Origin: Methylorubrum salsuginis
GTDB taxonomy: Bacteria; Pseudomonadota; Alphaproteobacteria; Rhizobiales; Beijerinckiaceae
Direction of reading: 5' to 3'
Assembly (NCBI RefSeq): GCF_900114375.1
Contig: NZ_FOSV01000006.1
Span: 85,679-149,678, forward strand
Length of the DNA: 64,000 bases
Every line of letters starts with the position of its first letter. Within the stretch, counting starts at the first letter, position 1. The position numbers and the translations under genes are program-made. A model generated the notes under the pieces. That model saw only the letters and a list, made by a program, of their open reading frames with translations. It was not told where the DNA came from and searched no databases. This document shows positions 26,199 to 35,104 of this stretch, one piece after another.

Positions 26199-27203
26199 AT
26201 GCGCAATCTCTCGCTCAAGCAGCTCCAGGCGGTCGCCGCGGTGGCGCGGCTCGGCACCATGACGCGGGCGGCGCAGGAGCTCAACGTCACCTCTGCGGCG
26301 CTCTACGCCCGCATCCGCCAGCTCGAGGAGGAGGCGGGGCTCCTGCTGTTCGACCGCACGCCCACCGGTCTCAAGCCGACGGATGCCGGCCGCGAGATGC
26401 TGTGGGCGATCAACAGCATCAACACCGTGCTGGAGACCTGTACCGACAGGCTTCGCACCTTGAAAGGGGGCGGGGGCGGCCGCGTGGCGCTCGGCGTGGT
26501 CTCCACCGCCAAATATTTCGCGCCGGCCGTGATCGCGGGCTTCATGGAGAGCCATCCGAAGGTCGAGATCGCGCTCACCGTCGGCAACCGCCAGGGCACG
26601 ATCGACGCCCTGCGCAACTACGACATCGATTTCGCGATCATGGGCCGCCCGCCGCGGGACTTCGCCATCGAGGCCGAGACCTTCGGCCCCCATCCGCTGG
26701 TGGTGATCGCCGCTCCCGACCATCCCCTCGCCGGTCGGCGGGGCCTGAGCCGCGAGGATCTGGCGGAGGAATCCTTCCTCGTGCGCGAGGAGGGCTCGGG
26801 CACCCGCTCGGTGTTCGAGGAGTTCATGAACGGCGTGATGATCCGCCGGGCCAAGCTCGGGATCGATGCCGGCTCGAACGAGACGCTCAAGCAGGCGGTG
26901 ATGGCGGGCCTCGGCATCGCGCTCCTGTCCGGCCACACGGTCTCGTCGGAGGTCGAGAACGGGCGCCTCGCGCTCCTCGACGTGCAGGGCCTGCCGATCC
27001 GCCGCGACTGGTACGTGGTGCGCCGGTCCGACAAGGTTCTGGGCCCCGCGGCCGACGCCTTCTGGGACTACCTCTCGCGGGAGGGCCGCCGCTTCCTGCC
27101 GCGCCTGCCCGAAGAGGCGCTGGCCGGCATGGCCGCCGATATGGCGCCGCGCCTCGCCGAGGCGCGCGACGGCGCCGACCTCGCCGCGGAGGCGGGCGAG
27201 TGA
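26199..27203 (+). CDS. LysR-type regulator (CbbR/QscR-like)
   Basis: The 334-residue protein has an N-terminal winged helix (about 1-62: LSLKQLQAVAAVARLGTMTR, then LNVTSAALYARIRQLEEEAG). The effector-binding domain covers about 90-300, with the SRxGSGTR-like EEGSGTRSVFEEF block typical of the CbbR group. It lies divergent from fbp-prk, the classical place for CbbR. In M. extorquens a CbbR homologue, QscR, controls serine-cycle genes and responds to ribulose bisphosphate; this gene could be that orthologue, but linkage alone does not prove it. The stop overlaps the next gene by 4 bp. Confidence 0.88.
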   Translation: MRNLSLKQLQAVAAVARLGTMTRAAQELNVTSAALYARIRQLEEEAGLLLFDRTPTGLKPTDAGREMLWAINSINTVLETCTDRLRTLKGGGGGRVALGVVSTAKYFAPAVIAGFMESHPKVEIALTVGNRQGTIDALRNYDIDFAIMGRPPRDFAIEAETFGPHPLVVIAAPDHPLAGRRGLSREDLAEESFLVREEGSGTRSVFEEFMNGVMIRRAKLGIDAGSNETLKQAVMAGLGIALLSGHTVSSEVENGRLALLDVQGLPIRRDWYVVRRSDKVLGPAADAFWDYLSREGRRFLPRLPEEALAGMAADMAPRLAEARDGADLAAEAGE

Positions 27204-28426
27204 GCGGCATCCTCATCGTCGGCGCGGGTCAGGCCGGCTTCCAGGCCGCCGCCTCGCTGCGGGAGGCGGGATTCACCGGCTCCCTCACCCTGGTCGGCGA
27301 GGAGGCGCAGCCGCCCTATCAGCGCCCGCCCCTGTCCAAGGCCTATCTCGCCGGCAAGACCGATGCCCGCGGCCTGCTGCTGCGGCCCGAATCGTTCTTT
27401 GCCGAGCACGGCATCGTCCACCGCCGCGCCCGCGCGACCGGCATCGACCGGGCGCAGCGGCGGGTGCGGCTGGAAGAGGGCGAGGCGCTGGCCTACGACC
27501 ACCTGATCCTCGCCACCGGCACCCGCAACCGGGCGCTGCCGGTGCCCGGCGCGGATCGCGCAGGCGTTTACGGCCTGCGCTCGCTGGACGAGGCCGACGC
27601 GCTGAAAGGCGCGCTGGAGCGGGCGAAGACCATCGTCGTGATCGGGGCGGGCTTCATCGGGCTCGAATTCGCCGCCGTCTGCGCCGCCCGCGGCCTGTCG
27701 GTCACGGTGATCGAGGCGGCCCCCCGGGTCATGGCGCGGGCGGTCTCGCCGGAGACCTCGGACGCGTTCCGCGCCTTCCACGAGGCGGCGGGGGTCACGA
27801 TCCTGTTCGAGACCGGGGTGAGCGGCATCGAAGGCGCCGAGGGCCGCGTCAGGTCCGTCGCCCTGGCCGATGGAAAAAGCCTGCCCGCCGACCTCGTCCT
27901 CGTCGGCATCGGCGTGGTGCCGAACCAAGAGCTCGCCGCGGAAGCCGGGCTGACCGTGCAAGACGGCATCGCGGTCGATGCCTTTCTCGCGACCTCCGAT
28001 CCGGCGATCTCGGCCATCGGCGATTGCGCCCGCTTCCCGACCCGCTTCGCCGCCGGCCTGCCGGGTGGCGACCGGGTGCGGATCGAATCGGTGCAGAACG
28101 CGGTCGATCAGGGCCGCTGCCTCGCCGCGCGCCTCACGGGGCGGCCCGCCGCCTACGATGCGGTGCCGTGGTTCTGGAGCGACCAGGGCCCGCGCAAGCT
28201 GCAGATCGCCGGGCTCGGAAGCCCGGACGACGCGAGCGTGCTGCGCCGGGCCGGCGCGGGCTTTTCCGTGTTCCGCTTCCGCGACGGGCGCCTTGCCGCG
28301 GTCGAATCGGTCGATCGCCCGGCCGACCACATGGCGGCCCGCCGGATCATCGCCGCCGACCGCTCGCTCACCCCGGAGCAGGCGGCGGATGAGCGCTTCG
28401 ACCTGAAGGCGCTCGCCACCGCCTGA
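27200..28426 (+). CDS. FAD-dependent NAD(P)H oxidoreductase (ferredoxin reductase type)
   Basis: The 408-residue flavoprotein has the N-terminal FAD motif GAGQAGFQAAASL (residues 7-19), PPLSKAYLAG, and the second dinucleotide motif VIGAGFIGLEFAA (about 148-160). ISAIGDCARFP (about 271-281) and a C-terminal reductase domain (about 320-405) complete it. It resembles the reductases that feed electrons to ferredoxins of Rieske oxygenases and P450s. The GTG start overlaps the LysR stop (GTGA), so the two are translationally coupled. No ferredoxin or oxygenase gene is adjacent. Confidence 0.88.
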   Translation: MSGILIVGAGQAGFQAAASLREAGFTGSLTLVGEEAQPPYQRPPLSKAYLAGKTDARGLLLRPESFFAEHGIVHRRARATGIDRAQRRVRLEEGEALAYDHLILATGTRNRALPVPGADRAGVYGLRSLDEADALKGALERAKTIVVIGAGFIGLEFAAVCAARGLSVTVIEAAPRVMARAVSPETSDAFRAFHEAAGVTILFETGVSGIEGAEGRVRSVALADGKSLPADLVLVGIGVVPNQELAAEAGLTVQDGIAVDAFLATSDPAISAIGDCARFPTRFAAGLPGGDRVRIESVQNAVDQGRCLAARLTGRPAAYDAVPWFWSDQGPRKLQIAGLGSPDDASVLRRAGAGFSVFRFRDGRLAAVESVDRPADHMAARRIIAADRSLTPEQAADERFDLKALATA

Positions 28427-28432
28427 GCCGCA

Positions 28433-28762
28433 TCAGCGGTCGTTCTCGGTGGTGAGGTCGCCCAGGCGCGTGCCCTCGTCGCCCCCCTTCTGCCGCTCGG
28501 AGAGGCGCACCCCGTCGCCTTCGGTGAAGACCACGCCCTCCCGCATCAGCGCGCTGCGCAGGGCTTCGATCTGCCCGGAGGCCGGATCGCCGCGTCCGGC
28601 CTCGAAGCCGGTCACGAAGCCCTCGTCGAGGCCGGACGCGCGGGCGAGGTCCGCCGCGCTCCAGCCCAGCAGGCCGCGCGCCGCCCGGGACTGGCCGGGC
28701 CCGATCGTGTTGAGGTCGCCGCCGCCGTAGCTCTTTCCACCCGCTTCGTCCGATCCGCTCAA
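28433..28762 (-). CDS. Small XRE-family DNA-binding protein
   Basis: The 109-residue product contains a Cro/CI-type helix-turn-helix (about 27-80: LLGWSAADLARASGLDEGFV and FEAGRGDPA). A short beta tail VVFTEGDGVRLSER, common in small alphaproteobacterial regulators, follows. I placed the start at a TTG with GGGAGGA just upstream; an ATG 78 bases earlier (28840) is in frame but has no visible ribosome site. The C-terminus is charged and probably disordered. The target is unknown. The gene converges on the FAD reductase gene. Confidence 0.75.
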   Translation of the reverse strand: MSGSDEAGGKSYGGGDLNTIGPGQSRAARGLLGWSAADLARASGLDEGFVTGFEAGRGDPASGQIEALRSALMREGVVFTEGDGVRLSERQKGGDEGTRLGDLTTENDR

Positions 28763-29076
28763 GCCGTCCTCCCGTTCCCTTGCGATCCCTGGCCCGCCCC
28801 CTGGCGGCCCGGCCTCGAACCAACCGAACGGCCGGGCCAATCGTTTCGCTCGACCGCGAGAATGCCCGTGCCCGCCGCCCGCTCAAGCCTGTGAACGGCA
28901 GCGACGGAACCGGCCGCGACCATAATTGTGCTTGAATCTCTGACGATTCCCCCTTCCGCCGCCGCCGGATGCGCGAGTCGTCCCGTGCAGCGATCCGGCC
29001 ATGGCTTGAGATGACGCGTGCACAGGAATCCGCGCGGGACGGGCGAGGCCGCCGAGCGAGAGGGGGTTTTGAGGAC

Positions 29077-29580
29077 ATGATCAGGAAGCTGACCGCCGCG
29101 CTGGCTGGCGCGGTCGCCGTCGCCGCGCTGGCCGCCGGGCCCGCCCAGGCCCAGCAGGGAACCAACGCGATCACCGGCTTCGGCCAGGGCGGACGCGCAC
29201 CGGAGAAGAAGCCGCAATACGTCCCCGGTGCCAAGCAGCAGGAGAAGATGTTCCCGCTCGGCGCCAGCTGGACCGCGGTGAGCCTCAACGGCAAGCCCTA
29301 TACCGGCGCCGACCGTCCGAGCTTCATCATCGACACCCAGTACCGTGCCCGCGGCTACGGCGGCTGCAACACCTTCACGGCGACCGCCTTCCCCCTGCGC
29401 GAGCAGCATCTCGCGGTCGGCCCGCTCGCGCTCACCAAGAAGAGCTGCGACAAGGCGCTGGCCGCCGCCGAGCAGGCCTTCCTGATCGCGCTGCGCACCT
29501 CCGGCGCCTGGGACCTCGTCGGCTCGCAGCTCGTAATCCGTACCCAGAACGGCGAGCTGAAGTTCGACCGGGCGCTTTAA
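29077..29580 (+). CDS. META-domain (HslJ-like) exported protein
   Basis: The 167-residue protein has a Sec signal peptide ending at AQAQ (about residue 25) and then a linker rich in Gly/Gln. The META domain (about 60-165) has SWTAVSLNGKPY, YGGCNTFTA and the paired Cys of LTKKSCDKAL. Family members are periplasmic or lipid-anchored and linked to stress resistance in E. coli (HslJ); the biochemical role is unknown. GAGG precedes the ATG. It stands alone; a promoter is expected in the 236-bp gap upstream. Confidence 0.85.
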   Translation: MIRKLTAALAGAVAVAALAAGPAQAQQGTNAITGFGQGGRAPEKKPQYVPGAKQQEKMFPLGASWTAVSLNGKPYTGADRPSFIIDTQYRARGYGGCNTFTATAFPLREQHLAVGPLALTKKSCDKALAAAEQAFLIALRTSGAWDLVGSQLVIRTQNGELKFDRAL

Positions 29581-29703
29581 CCCGGCATTGACGACGATCC
29601 GCGGTCGCTTCCGCGGATTCATTCCTCGTCAGGCGTCCCGGCCGTTTCCTGAACCCGCAACCGGTGGCGCCCCCGCGCGGCCGGTCCTGGAGCGGAGGAC
29701 GGG

Positions 29704-29880
29704 ATGCGGATCGGCCGGGTTCACCAGCGCGTGGTGCCGAGGGTGGTGCCGCACGCCATCGCGCTGCCGCGCTACACCTTCATGCGCGCCCACCACGAGG
29801 GCGCCGCGCTGCTCGCCGCCTGGGCGACCAGCGCCGCCATCGCCCTCCTCGTGCTCGCCGCCGCCCTCGGGCCGGCCTGA
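29704..29880 (+). CDS. Small membrane protein (58 aa)
   Basis: This short ORF has a good ribosome site (CGGAGGACGGG) six bases before its ATG. It encodes a basic N-terminus (MRIGRVHQRVVPRVVPHAIA), a His-His pair and one C-terminal hydrophobic span (AALLAAWATSAAIALLVLAA). The composition fits a single-pass inner-membrane miniprotein with the N-terminus inside. Family unknown. It could still be a chance frame, but the ribosome site and hydrophobic end together favour a gene. Confidence 0.5.
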   Translation: MRIGRVHQRVVPRVVPHAIALPRYTFMRAHHEGAALLAAWATSAAIALLVLAAALGPA

Positions 29881-30147
29881 CCCCTCGCGACACCGCGGCG
29901 CCATCGGCGGCGAGAGATCGTCGTCGATGGGAAGGTGACCCGCAGGATAATATTGTTGTCGCCGCCAAAGCCGGATGGAGAAGAGAATTCTCCACCTCAC
30001 TGGCTATGTGGAGTTCTCCCGCAAAACCCCGGTAAACCTCGACGCTCCTTGGGAAATCGGCTACAGCCCTGCGCCGGAACCGGGGCGGATCGGCGCCTGG
30101 ACGACGCGCCGCCGGCCCCTCGATTTCGCCGCCAGGGAGTGACCGCC

Positions 30148-31110
<963 letters not shown>

Positions 31111-31113
<3 letters not shown>

Positions 31114-31174
31114 AGCCTCGTCCCGAAAGGTGGTTTCCGGCTTTCGGAAAAAGACGATGCTCTCGTCTTTTTCC
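31111..31174 (+). repeat. Palindromic repeat, copy 5 (module 1), acting as cysK terminator
   Basis: The copy starts with the cysK stop TAG and has one change (GCCTCG for GCATCG). It is followed by an added inverted repeat: GGAAAAAGACGA (31146-31157) pairs perfectly with TCGTCTTTTTCC (31163-31174), which gives a T-rich terminator arm. Confidence 0.85.
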
Positions 31175-31183
31175 GATGCAACG

Positions 31184-31229
31184 GCGCGGGCCTGTCGCAG
31201 GGCCCGCGCGGCAACTCTCATCGAGTTGC
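31184..31229 (+). promoter_or_regulatory. Two hairpins before the hydrophilic-protein operon
   Basis: GCGCGGGCC/GGCCCGCGC (31184-31209) and GCAACTC/GAGTTGC (31211-31229) follow one another, and GGCAACTC is repeated just after. They lie 55-100 bp upstream of the first small gene and may be leader structures. No clear promoter was identified. Confidence 0.4.
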
Positions 31230-31283
31230 GGCAACTCCTCGGCTGCCCGGACGGTTGTCCCGGCAGATCCGAGGAGAATGTTC

Positions 31284-31628
31284 ATGACCGACACCGACCG
31301 CACGCGGCCGTCGTTGAAGGAGTTCGACGCCTACGCGGACCGCAACGGCCAGGACTTCGGCACCGCTTCGCCGCTGGATGTCGGCATCCCGTCGCGGACC
31401 CAGGCCGAGCTGAAGGGCAATCCCGACGGCACCGCAGAGGCCGCGCGCCTCGCCTCCGGCACGCCGCGCCAGGACGCCACCGACCAGACCGAGGCCGAGA
31501 CCCCGCCGGAGAACCTGCGCCGCATCTCCGACCCGTCGAGCAGTCCCAAGCCCGACGCGAAGGCCGCGGAGGCGATCGAGCGCGCCACCGCCGCCGTCGG
31601 CAGCGAGGAGCCGCCGCGTCATGGGTAA
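31284..31628 (+). CDS. Hydrophilic disordered protein 1 (114 aa)
   Basis: The product is rich in Asp, Glu, Ala, Pro and Thr, has almost no aromatic or hydrophobic residues after the start, and should be unfolded. The N-terminal MTDTDRTRPSLKEFDAYADR may form a short helix. Of the two in-frame ATGs, that at 31284 has the better spacing (7 bases) from GAGGAG. The gene overlaps the next one by 8 bp. It resembles hydrophilin-like stress proteins in composition only; I do not recognise a family. Confidence 0.7.
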   Translation: MTDTDRTRPSLKEFDAYADRNGQDFGTASPLDVGIPSRTQAELKGNPDGTAEAARLASGTPRQDATDQTEAETPPENLRRISDPSSSPKPDAKAAEAIERATAAVGSEEPPRHG

Positions 31629-31935
31629 CGAAAACCGTCCCGGCGAGGATCTGACCAACGTCGGCACCCGCAAGCCCGAGGATGCGGTCGGCTCTCGCGG
31701 CCCCAGCCCCGCGGGCGGCGGCCATCAGACGCCGCAGCAGGCGGCGATCACCGGGCAGGGCTCGGGCGGGCGCAGCGACGACGAGCGGACGGGTGAGTGG
31801 GGCGGCTCGGAGGAGGGCCGTACGCCGCCGGCCATCGGCGGCTCCTCCGGCGGCCATTCCGACCGCAAGGCGGCGGCCGGACCGCGCGCGGGCGAGCCGG
31901 TGGCGGGTGAGACCGACCGGGCCAAACGGTCTTGA
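31621..31935 (+). CDS. Hydrophilic disordered protein 2 (104 aa)
   Basis: The protein is Gly/Ser/Arg/Glu rich with a Gly-rich middle (SRGPSPAGGGHQTPQQAA) and no predicted secondary structure. It has no Cys and only one Trp (GEWGGSEEG). It overlaps the gene before it and lies 20 bp before the third small gene. A desiccation or general-stress role is a guess from composition and gene arrangement. Confidence 0.65.
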   Translation: MGNENRPGEDLTNVGTRKPEDAVGSRGPSPAGGGHQTPQQAAITGQGSGGRSDDERTGEWGGSEEGRTPPAIGGSSGGHSDRKAAAGPRAGEPVAGETDRAKRS

Positions 31936-31955
31936 GATCGACGGGGGGTGAGCCG

Positions 31956-32111
31956 ATGAGCGAGCGCGACAGGGATTCGTCCGACACGGACAAGGACGGG
32001 GGCAAGCCGGCCAATTCGGCGCCCGACGCCGTCAAGGACCCGAACGAGAAGACCGACGGCAAGCCCGGCGTGCCGGGCCAGGGCGACGAGACCGATCCGG
32101 GCGCGGGCTGA
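31956..32111 (+). CDS. Hydrophilic disordered protein 3 (51 aa)
   Basis: This short gene encodes MSERDRDSSDTDKDGG followed by repeats of the type KxxDGKPG, ending DETDPGAG. It is almost all Asp, Lys, Gly, Pro and Ser. GGGGGGTGAG lies upstream of the ATG. It completes a run of three hydrophilic proteins with the same spacing pattern, which supports it as real despite the size. Confidence 0.6.
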   Translation: MSERDRDSSDTDKDGGKPANSAPDAVKDPNEKTDGKPGVPGQGDETDPGAG

Positions 32112-32164
32112 TCGCCGCCTAGAACCCTCCCCCCTTCGCGGGCGAGGGATGGGCGCCCTATCCT

Positions 32165-33538
32165 TTAAGCCGCCGCAGCCTCCACCCGGTTCCGCCCGGC
32201 GGACTTCGCCCGGTACAGCGCGGCATCGGCCCGGCCCAGAATGTCGGCCGGGCTGGTGTCGGTCGGGCGGCGCACGGCCACGCCGATCGAGACGGTGACC
32301 GGGATGTCGCGGATGCCGCGCTGCACCGCGAAGGGGGCGGCCTCGATGCGCTCGCGGATGCGCTCGGCGATGGCCTGGGCCTCCGGCAGATCGACGCCGG
32401 GCACCACCATCACGATCTCCTCGCCGCCGTAGCGGGCCAGGATGTCCATCGGCCGCACCTGCGCGCGGATGCGCTCGGCGAAGGCCCGCAGCACCTCGTC
32501 GCCCGCCTCGTGGCCCCAGGTGTCGTTGATCGTCTTGAAGCGGTCGATGTCGAGCAGCAGGCAGGCCAGCCCCTTCTGGTGCAGCATCGCGTCACCGAAG
32601 ACCGGGCCGATCTGGCGGTCGAGGTAGCGCCGGTTGTGCAGACCGGTGAGGTCGTCGGTGATGGCGAGTTCCATCGAGGCCTGGAGCGCGCCGCGCAGGG
32701 TCTCGGTGAAGCGGCGGCGGCGCACCTGCGTGCGCACCCGCGCCATCAGCTCGTTCCGGTCGATCGGGCGCAGCAGGTAGTCGTTCACGCCGAATTCGAG
32801 ACCGCGGGTGATGCGGGTTTTTTCGCCCATCTCGCCCAGCATGATCAGCGAGAGATTGCGGGTGCGCTCGAGCGAGCGGAGCTGGCTGCACAGGCGCAGG
32901 CCGTCGAAGCCTTCGAGATCGAGGCTGACCAGCGCCACCTCGAACCCGCCCTCGGGAGCGAGCACCAGGGCCCGGTGCGGGTCGCTCTCGACGGTCACGT
33001 GGTGATGCTGCGCGAGCGCCGTGCCGATCCGGTCGATGGCGCTCGCCCGGTCCTCGACGAGGAGGATCCTGGCGTTCTCGCCGGTATCCGCGACGGCGAG
33101 CGCCAGGGGATCGACGCCGCCGATGGCGCGGGTCGCGAGCGCCCGCTGGCGCAGTTCGTCGGTCACCGCCTTCAGCCGCACGAGGCTGCGCACCCGCGTC
33201 ATCAGGGCGGTGTCGTCGATGGGCTTGGTCAGGAAGTCGTCGGCCCCGGCATCCAGCCCGCGCAGGCGGTCGGCGGGCTGGTCCAGCGCCGTGACGATCA
33301 CCACCGGCAGGTGGGCGGTGTCGGGGTTCGTCTTCAGGCGGCGGCAGACCTCGAAGCCGTCCATGCCCGGCATCATCACGTCGAGCAGCACGATGTCGCA
33401 GGCGCCGCGCTCGCAGATCGCCAGCGCATCGGGGCCGTTCATCGCAACGACGACGTCGAAATATTCGAGCGACAGCTTCGTTTCGAGCAGCCGCACGTTC
33501 GGATAGAGGTCGTCAACGATCAGGACGCGGGCCGACAT
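32165..33538 (-). CDS. pleD: Diguanylate cyclase response regulator PleD
   Basis: The 457-residue protein has two receiver domains and a GGDEF domain, as in Caulobacter PleD. Asp53 of the first receiver is the phosphorylation site. The second receiver (about 155-270) lacks a normal phospho-Asp. The cyclase active site is GGEEI (371-375), with the inhibitory RxxD site at 362-365, so product feedback is expected. It makes c-di-GMP and controls the motile-to-sessile switch. It lies 66 bp downstream of divK on the same strand and is probably in one operon with it. Confidence 0.95.
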   Translation of the reverse strand: MSARVLIVDDLYPNVRLLETKLSLEYFDVVVAMNGPDALAICERGACDIVLLDVMMPGMDGFEVCRRLKTNPDTAHLPVVIVTALDQPADRLRGLDAGADDFLTKPIDDTALMTRVRSLVRLKAVTDELRQRALATRAIGGVDPLALAVADTGENARILLVEDRASAIDRIGTALAQHHHVTVESDPHRALVLAPEGGFEVALVSLDLEGFDGLRLCSQLRSLERTRNLSLIMLGEMGEKTRITRGLEFGVNDYLLRPIDRNELMARVRTQVRRRRFTETLRGALQASMELAITDDLTGLHNRRYLDRQIGPVFGDAMLHQKGLACLLLDIDRFKTINDTWGHEAGDEVLRAFAERIRAQVRPMDILARYGGEEIVMVVPGVDLPEAQAIAERIRERIEAAPFAVQRGIRDIPVTVSIGVAVRRPTDTSPADILGRADAALYRAKSAGRNRVEAAAA

Positions 33539-33604
33539 CGTTCCTCCGCTTCGCGGCTGACCGGCCGCCGGTACATCCTCGGGAGAGAGAGCCTCTCGGG
33601 AGAA

Positions 33605-33985
33605 TCAGGCAGCGCCGTCCTCGCCAATGTAACGACGGACCGTTGCCAAAAACTTCGCGACCGAGATCGGCTTCGAGAGATAGGCCTCGCAGCCGCCTTC
33701 GCGTATGCGCTCCTCGTCGCCCTTCATCGCGAAGGCGGTGATGGCGATCACGGGGATGTCACGCAGGTCGTCGTCGTCCTTGAGCCACTTCGTCACCTCC
33801 AGCCCCGACACCTCGGGCAGCTGGATGTCCATGAGGATCAGGTCGGGATGGTGGGCGCGGGCCAGCTCGATCGCCTCGATCCCGTTGGCGGTCTTCAGCG
33901 TCGCGTAGCCGTGCGCCTCCAGCAGGTCGTTGAAGAGCTTCATGTTGAGCTCGTTGTCCTCGACGATGAGAACGGTTTTCTTCAT
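33605..33985 (-). CDS. divK: Single-domain response regulator DivK
   Basis: The 126-residue receiver has Asp9/Asp10 (VEDNELN), the phosphorylation site Asp53 in [13 protein letters not shown], Thr/Ala switch residues in ITAFAMKGD and Lys in LSKPIS. It matches the DivK family of cell-cycle regulators, which DivJ and PleC kinases phosphorylate. The ATG at 33985 was chosen over an upstream one because GGAGCAGG precedes it. It is divergent from the DUF3572 gene, an arrangement common in Rhizobiales. Confidence 0.94.
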   Translation of the reverse strand: MKKTVLIVEDNELNMKLFNDLLEAHGYATLKTANGIEAIELARAHHPDLILMDIQLPEVSGLEVTKWLKDDDDLRDIPVIAITAFAMKGDEERIREGGCEAYLSKPISVAKFLATVRRYIGEDGAA

Positions 33986-34063
33986 GACCTGCTCCGAGGC
34001 GGTCCGACCGCGCTCCATCACCTGGCACAGCCCTCGAACCCTCTTTTAAACTGCCACTCGTTG

Positions 34064-34360
34064 ATGAAACGCAAACTTGATCATACCGGCGCCGGCGACG
34101 AGCGTCTCGCGGTCGAAGTCCTGGGCTGGCTCGCGGGCGACGAGGAGCGGCTCACCCGCTTCGTCGTCGAGAGCGGGCTCGATCCGGCGACCTTGCGCGA
34201 GAGCGCCCGCGATCCGGGCTTCCTCACCGCCGTCCTCGACCATGTGATGGGCGACGAGCCGCGGCTCGTCGCCTGCGCGCAGGCGCTCGACCTGAAGCCG
34301 GAAAAGATCGCCGCCGTCTGGCAGAGGCTGCAGCCGCCGCCGTTCGACGACGGTTTCTGA
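34064..34360 (+). CDS. DUF3572-family protein
   Basis: The 98-residue helical protein has AVEVLGWLAGDEERLTRFV, ESGLDPATLRESA and FLTAVLDHVMGDEPRLVA, typical of the DUF3572 family that sits next to divK in many alphaproteobacteria. Function is unknown. It is divergent from divK with only 78 bp between the starts, so they probably share a control region. Confidence 0.8.
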   Translation: MKRKLDHTGAGDERLAVEVLGWLAGDEERLTRFVVESGLDPATLRESARDPGFLTAVLDHVMGDEPRLVACAQALDLKPEKIAAVWQRLQPPPFDDGF

Positions 34361-34384
34361 ACGCCTTTATTTTCGCAACGATCG

Positions 34385-35002
34385 CTACTTCGCCAGTTCC
34401 TTGAGGCCGAGCCGGATTAGAACCTTCGCCTCGACCCCCTCCCCCCCGGATTTCAGCGCGGCGGCGATGGCGGCGGAGGCCTGGACTTGGGGATAACCGA
34501 GATTGACCAGCGCCGAGATCGCATCCGCCACCGGCTGGGGCGCGGTGCGGTCCTCGACCGCGCCGGTCAGCGCCACCAGCGCCGGATCGATGGGCGCGAA
34601 GGCCGGTGCCTTGTCCTTCAGCTCCGCCACGAGCCGGGCCGCGAGCCGCGGGCCGACGCCCGGCGCGCGGGCGACCGCCCCCTTGTCGCCGGTGGCGATG
34701 GCCGAGGCGAGGGCCGCAGGCTCCAGCACCGAGAGCACGCCGAGCGCGACGCGGGTGCCGACCCCCTGCACGGTCTGGAGCAGGCGGAACCATTCCCGCT
34801 CCGCGTCCGAACGGAAGCCGTAGAGGCGGATCATGTCCTCGCGCACATGGGTCTCGATGGCGAGATCGGTCGCCTCGCCCGGCGGCGGCAGGCGCTGGAG
34901 CGTGCGCGCGGAGCAATGCACCACGTAGCCCACGCCGTTCACGTCGAGGATGACGAAATCCTCGCCGTAGGAATCCACCAGACCCTTGAGCTTGCCGATC
35001 AT
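34385..35002 (-). CDS. ruvA: Holliday junction DNA helicase subunit RuvA
   Basis: RuvA binds four-way junctions and loads the RuvB motor. The 205 residues include the N-terminal OB domain ([26 protein letters not shown]) and two helix-hairpin-helix motifs in the middle ([13 protein letters not shown] and [19 protein letters not shown]). The C-terminal UBA-like RuvB-contact domain is around [14 protein letters not shown]. Unusually, it stands alone: ruvC is 1.1 kb away on the opposite strand and ruvB is not in the window. Confidence 0.95.
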   Translation of the reverse strand: MIGKLKGLVDSYGEDFVILDVNGVGYVVHCSARTLQRLPPPGEATDLAIETHVREDMIRLYGFRSDAEREWFRLLQTVQGVGTRVALGVLSVLEPAALASAIATGDKGAVARAPGVGPRLAARLVAELKDKAPAFAPIDPALVALTGAVEDRTAPQPVADAISALVNLGYPQVQASAAIAAALKSGGEGVEAKVLIRLGLKELAK

Positions 35003-35104
35003 CCGGAATCACCGATCATTTGTCAGGATCGGCGCCCGGCCCTCGTTGCCGCGCCCGCCCGAACGCCATATCCGTCAGGGCGGCCCAACCGACAAGGTGA
35101 CCGC

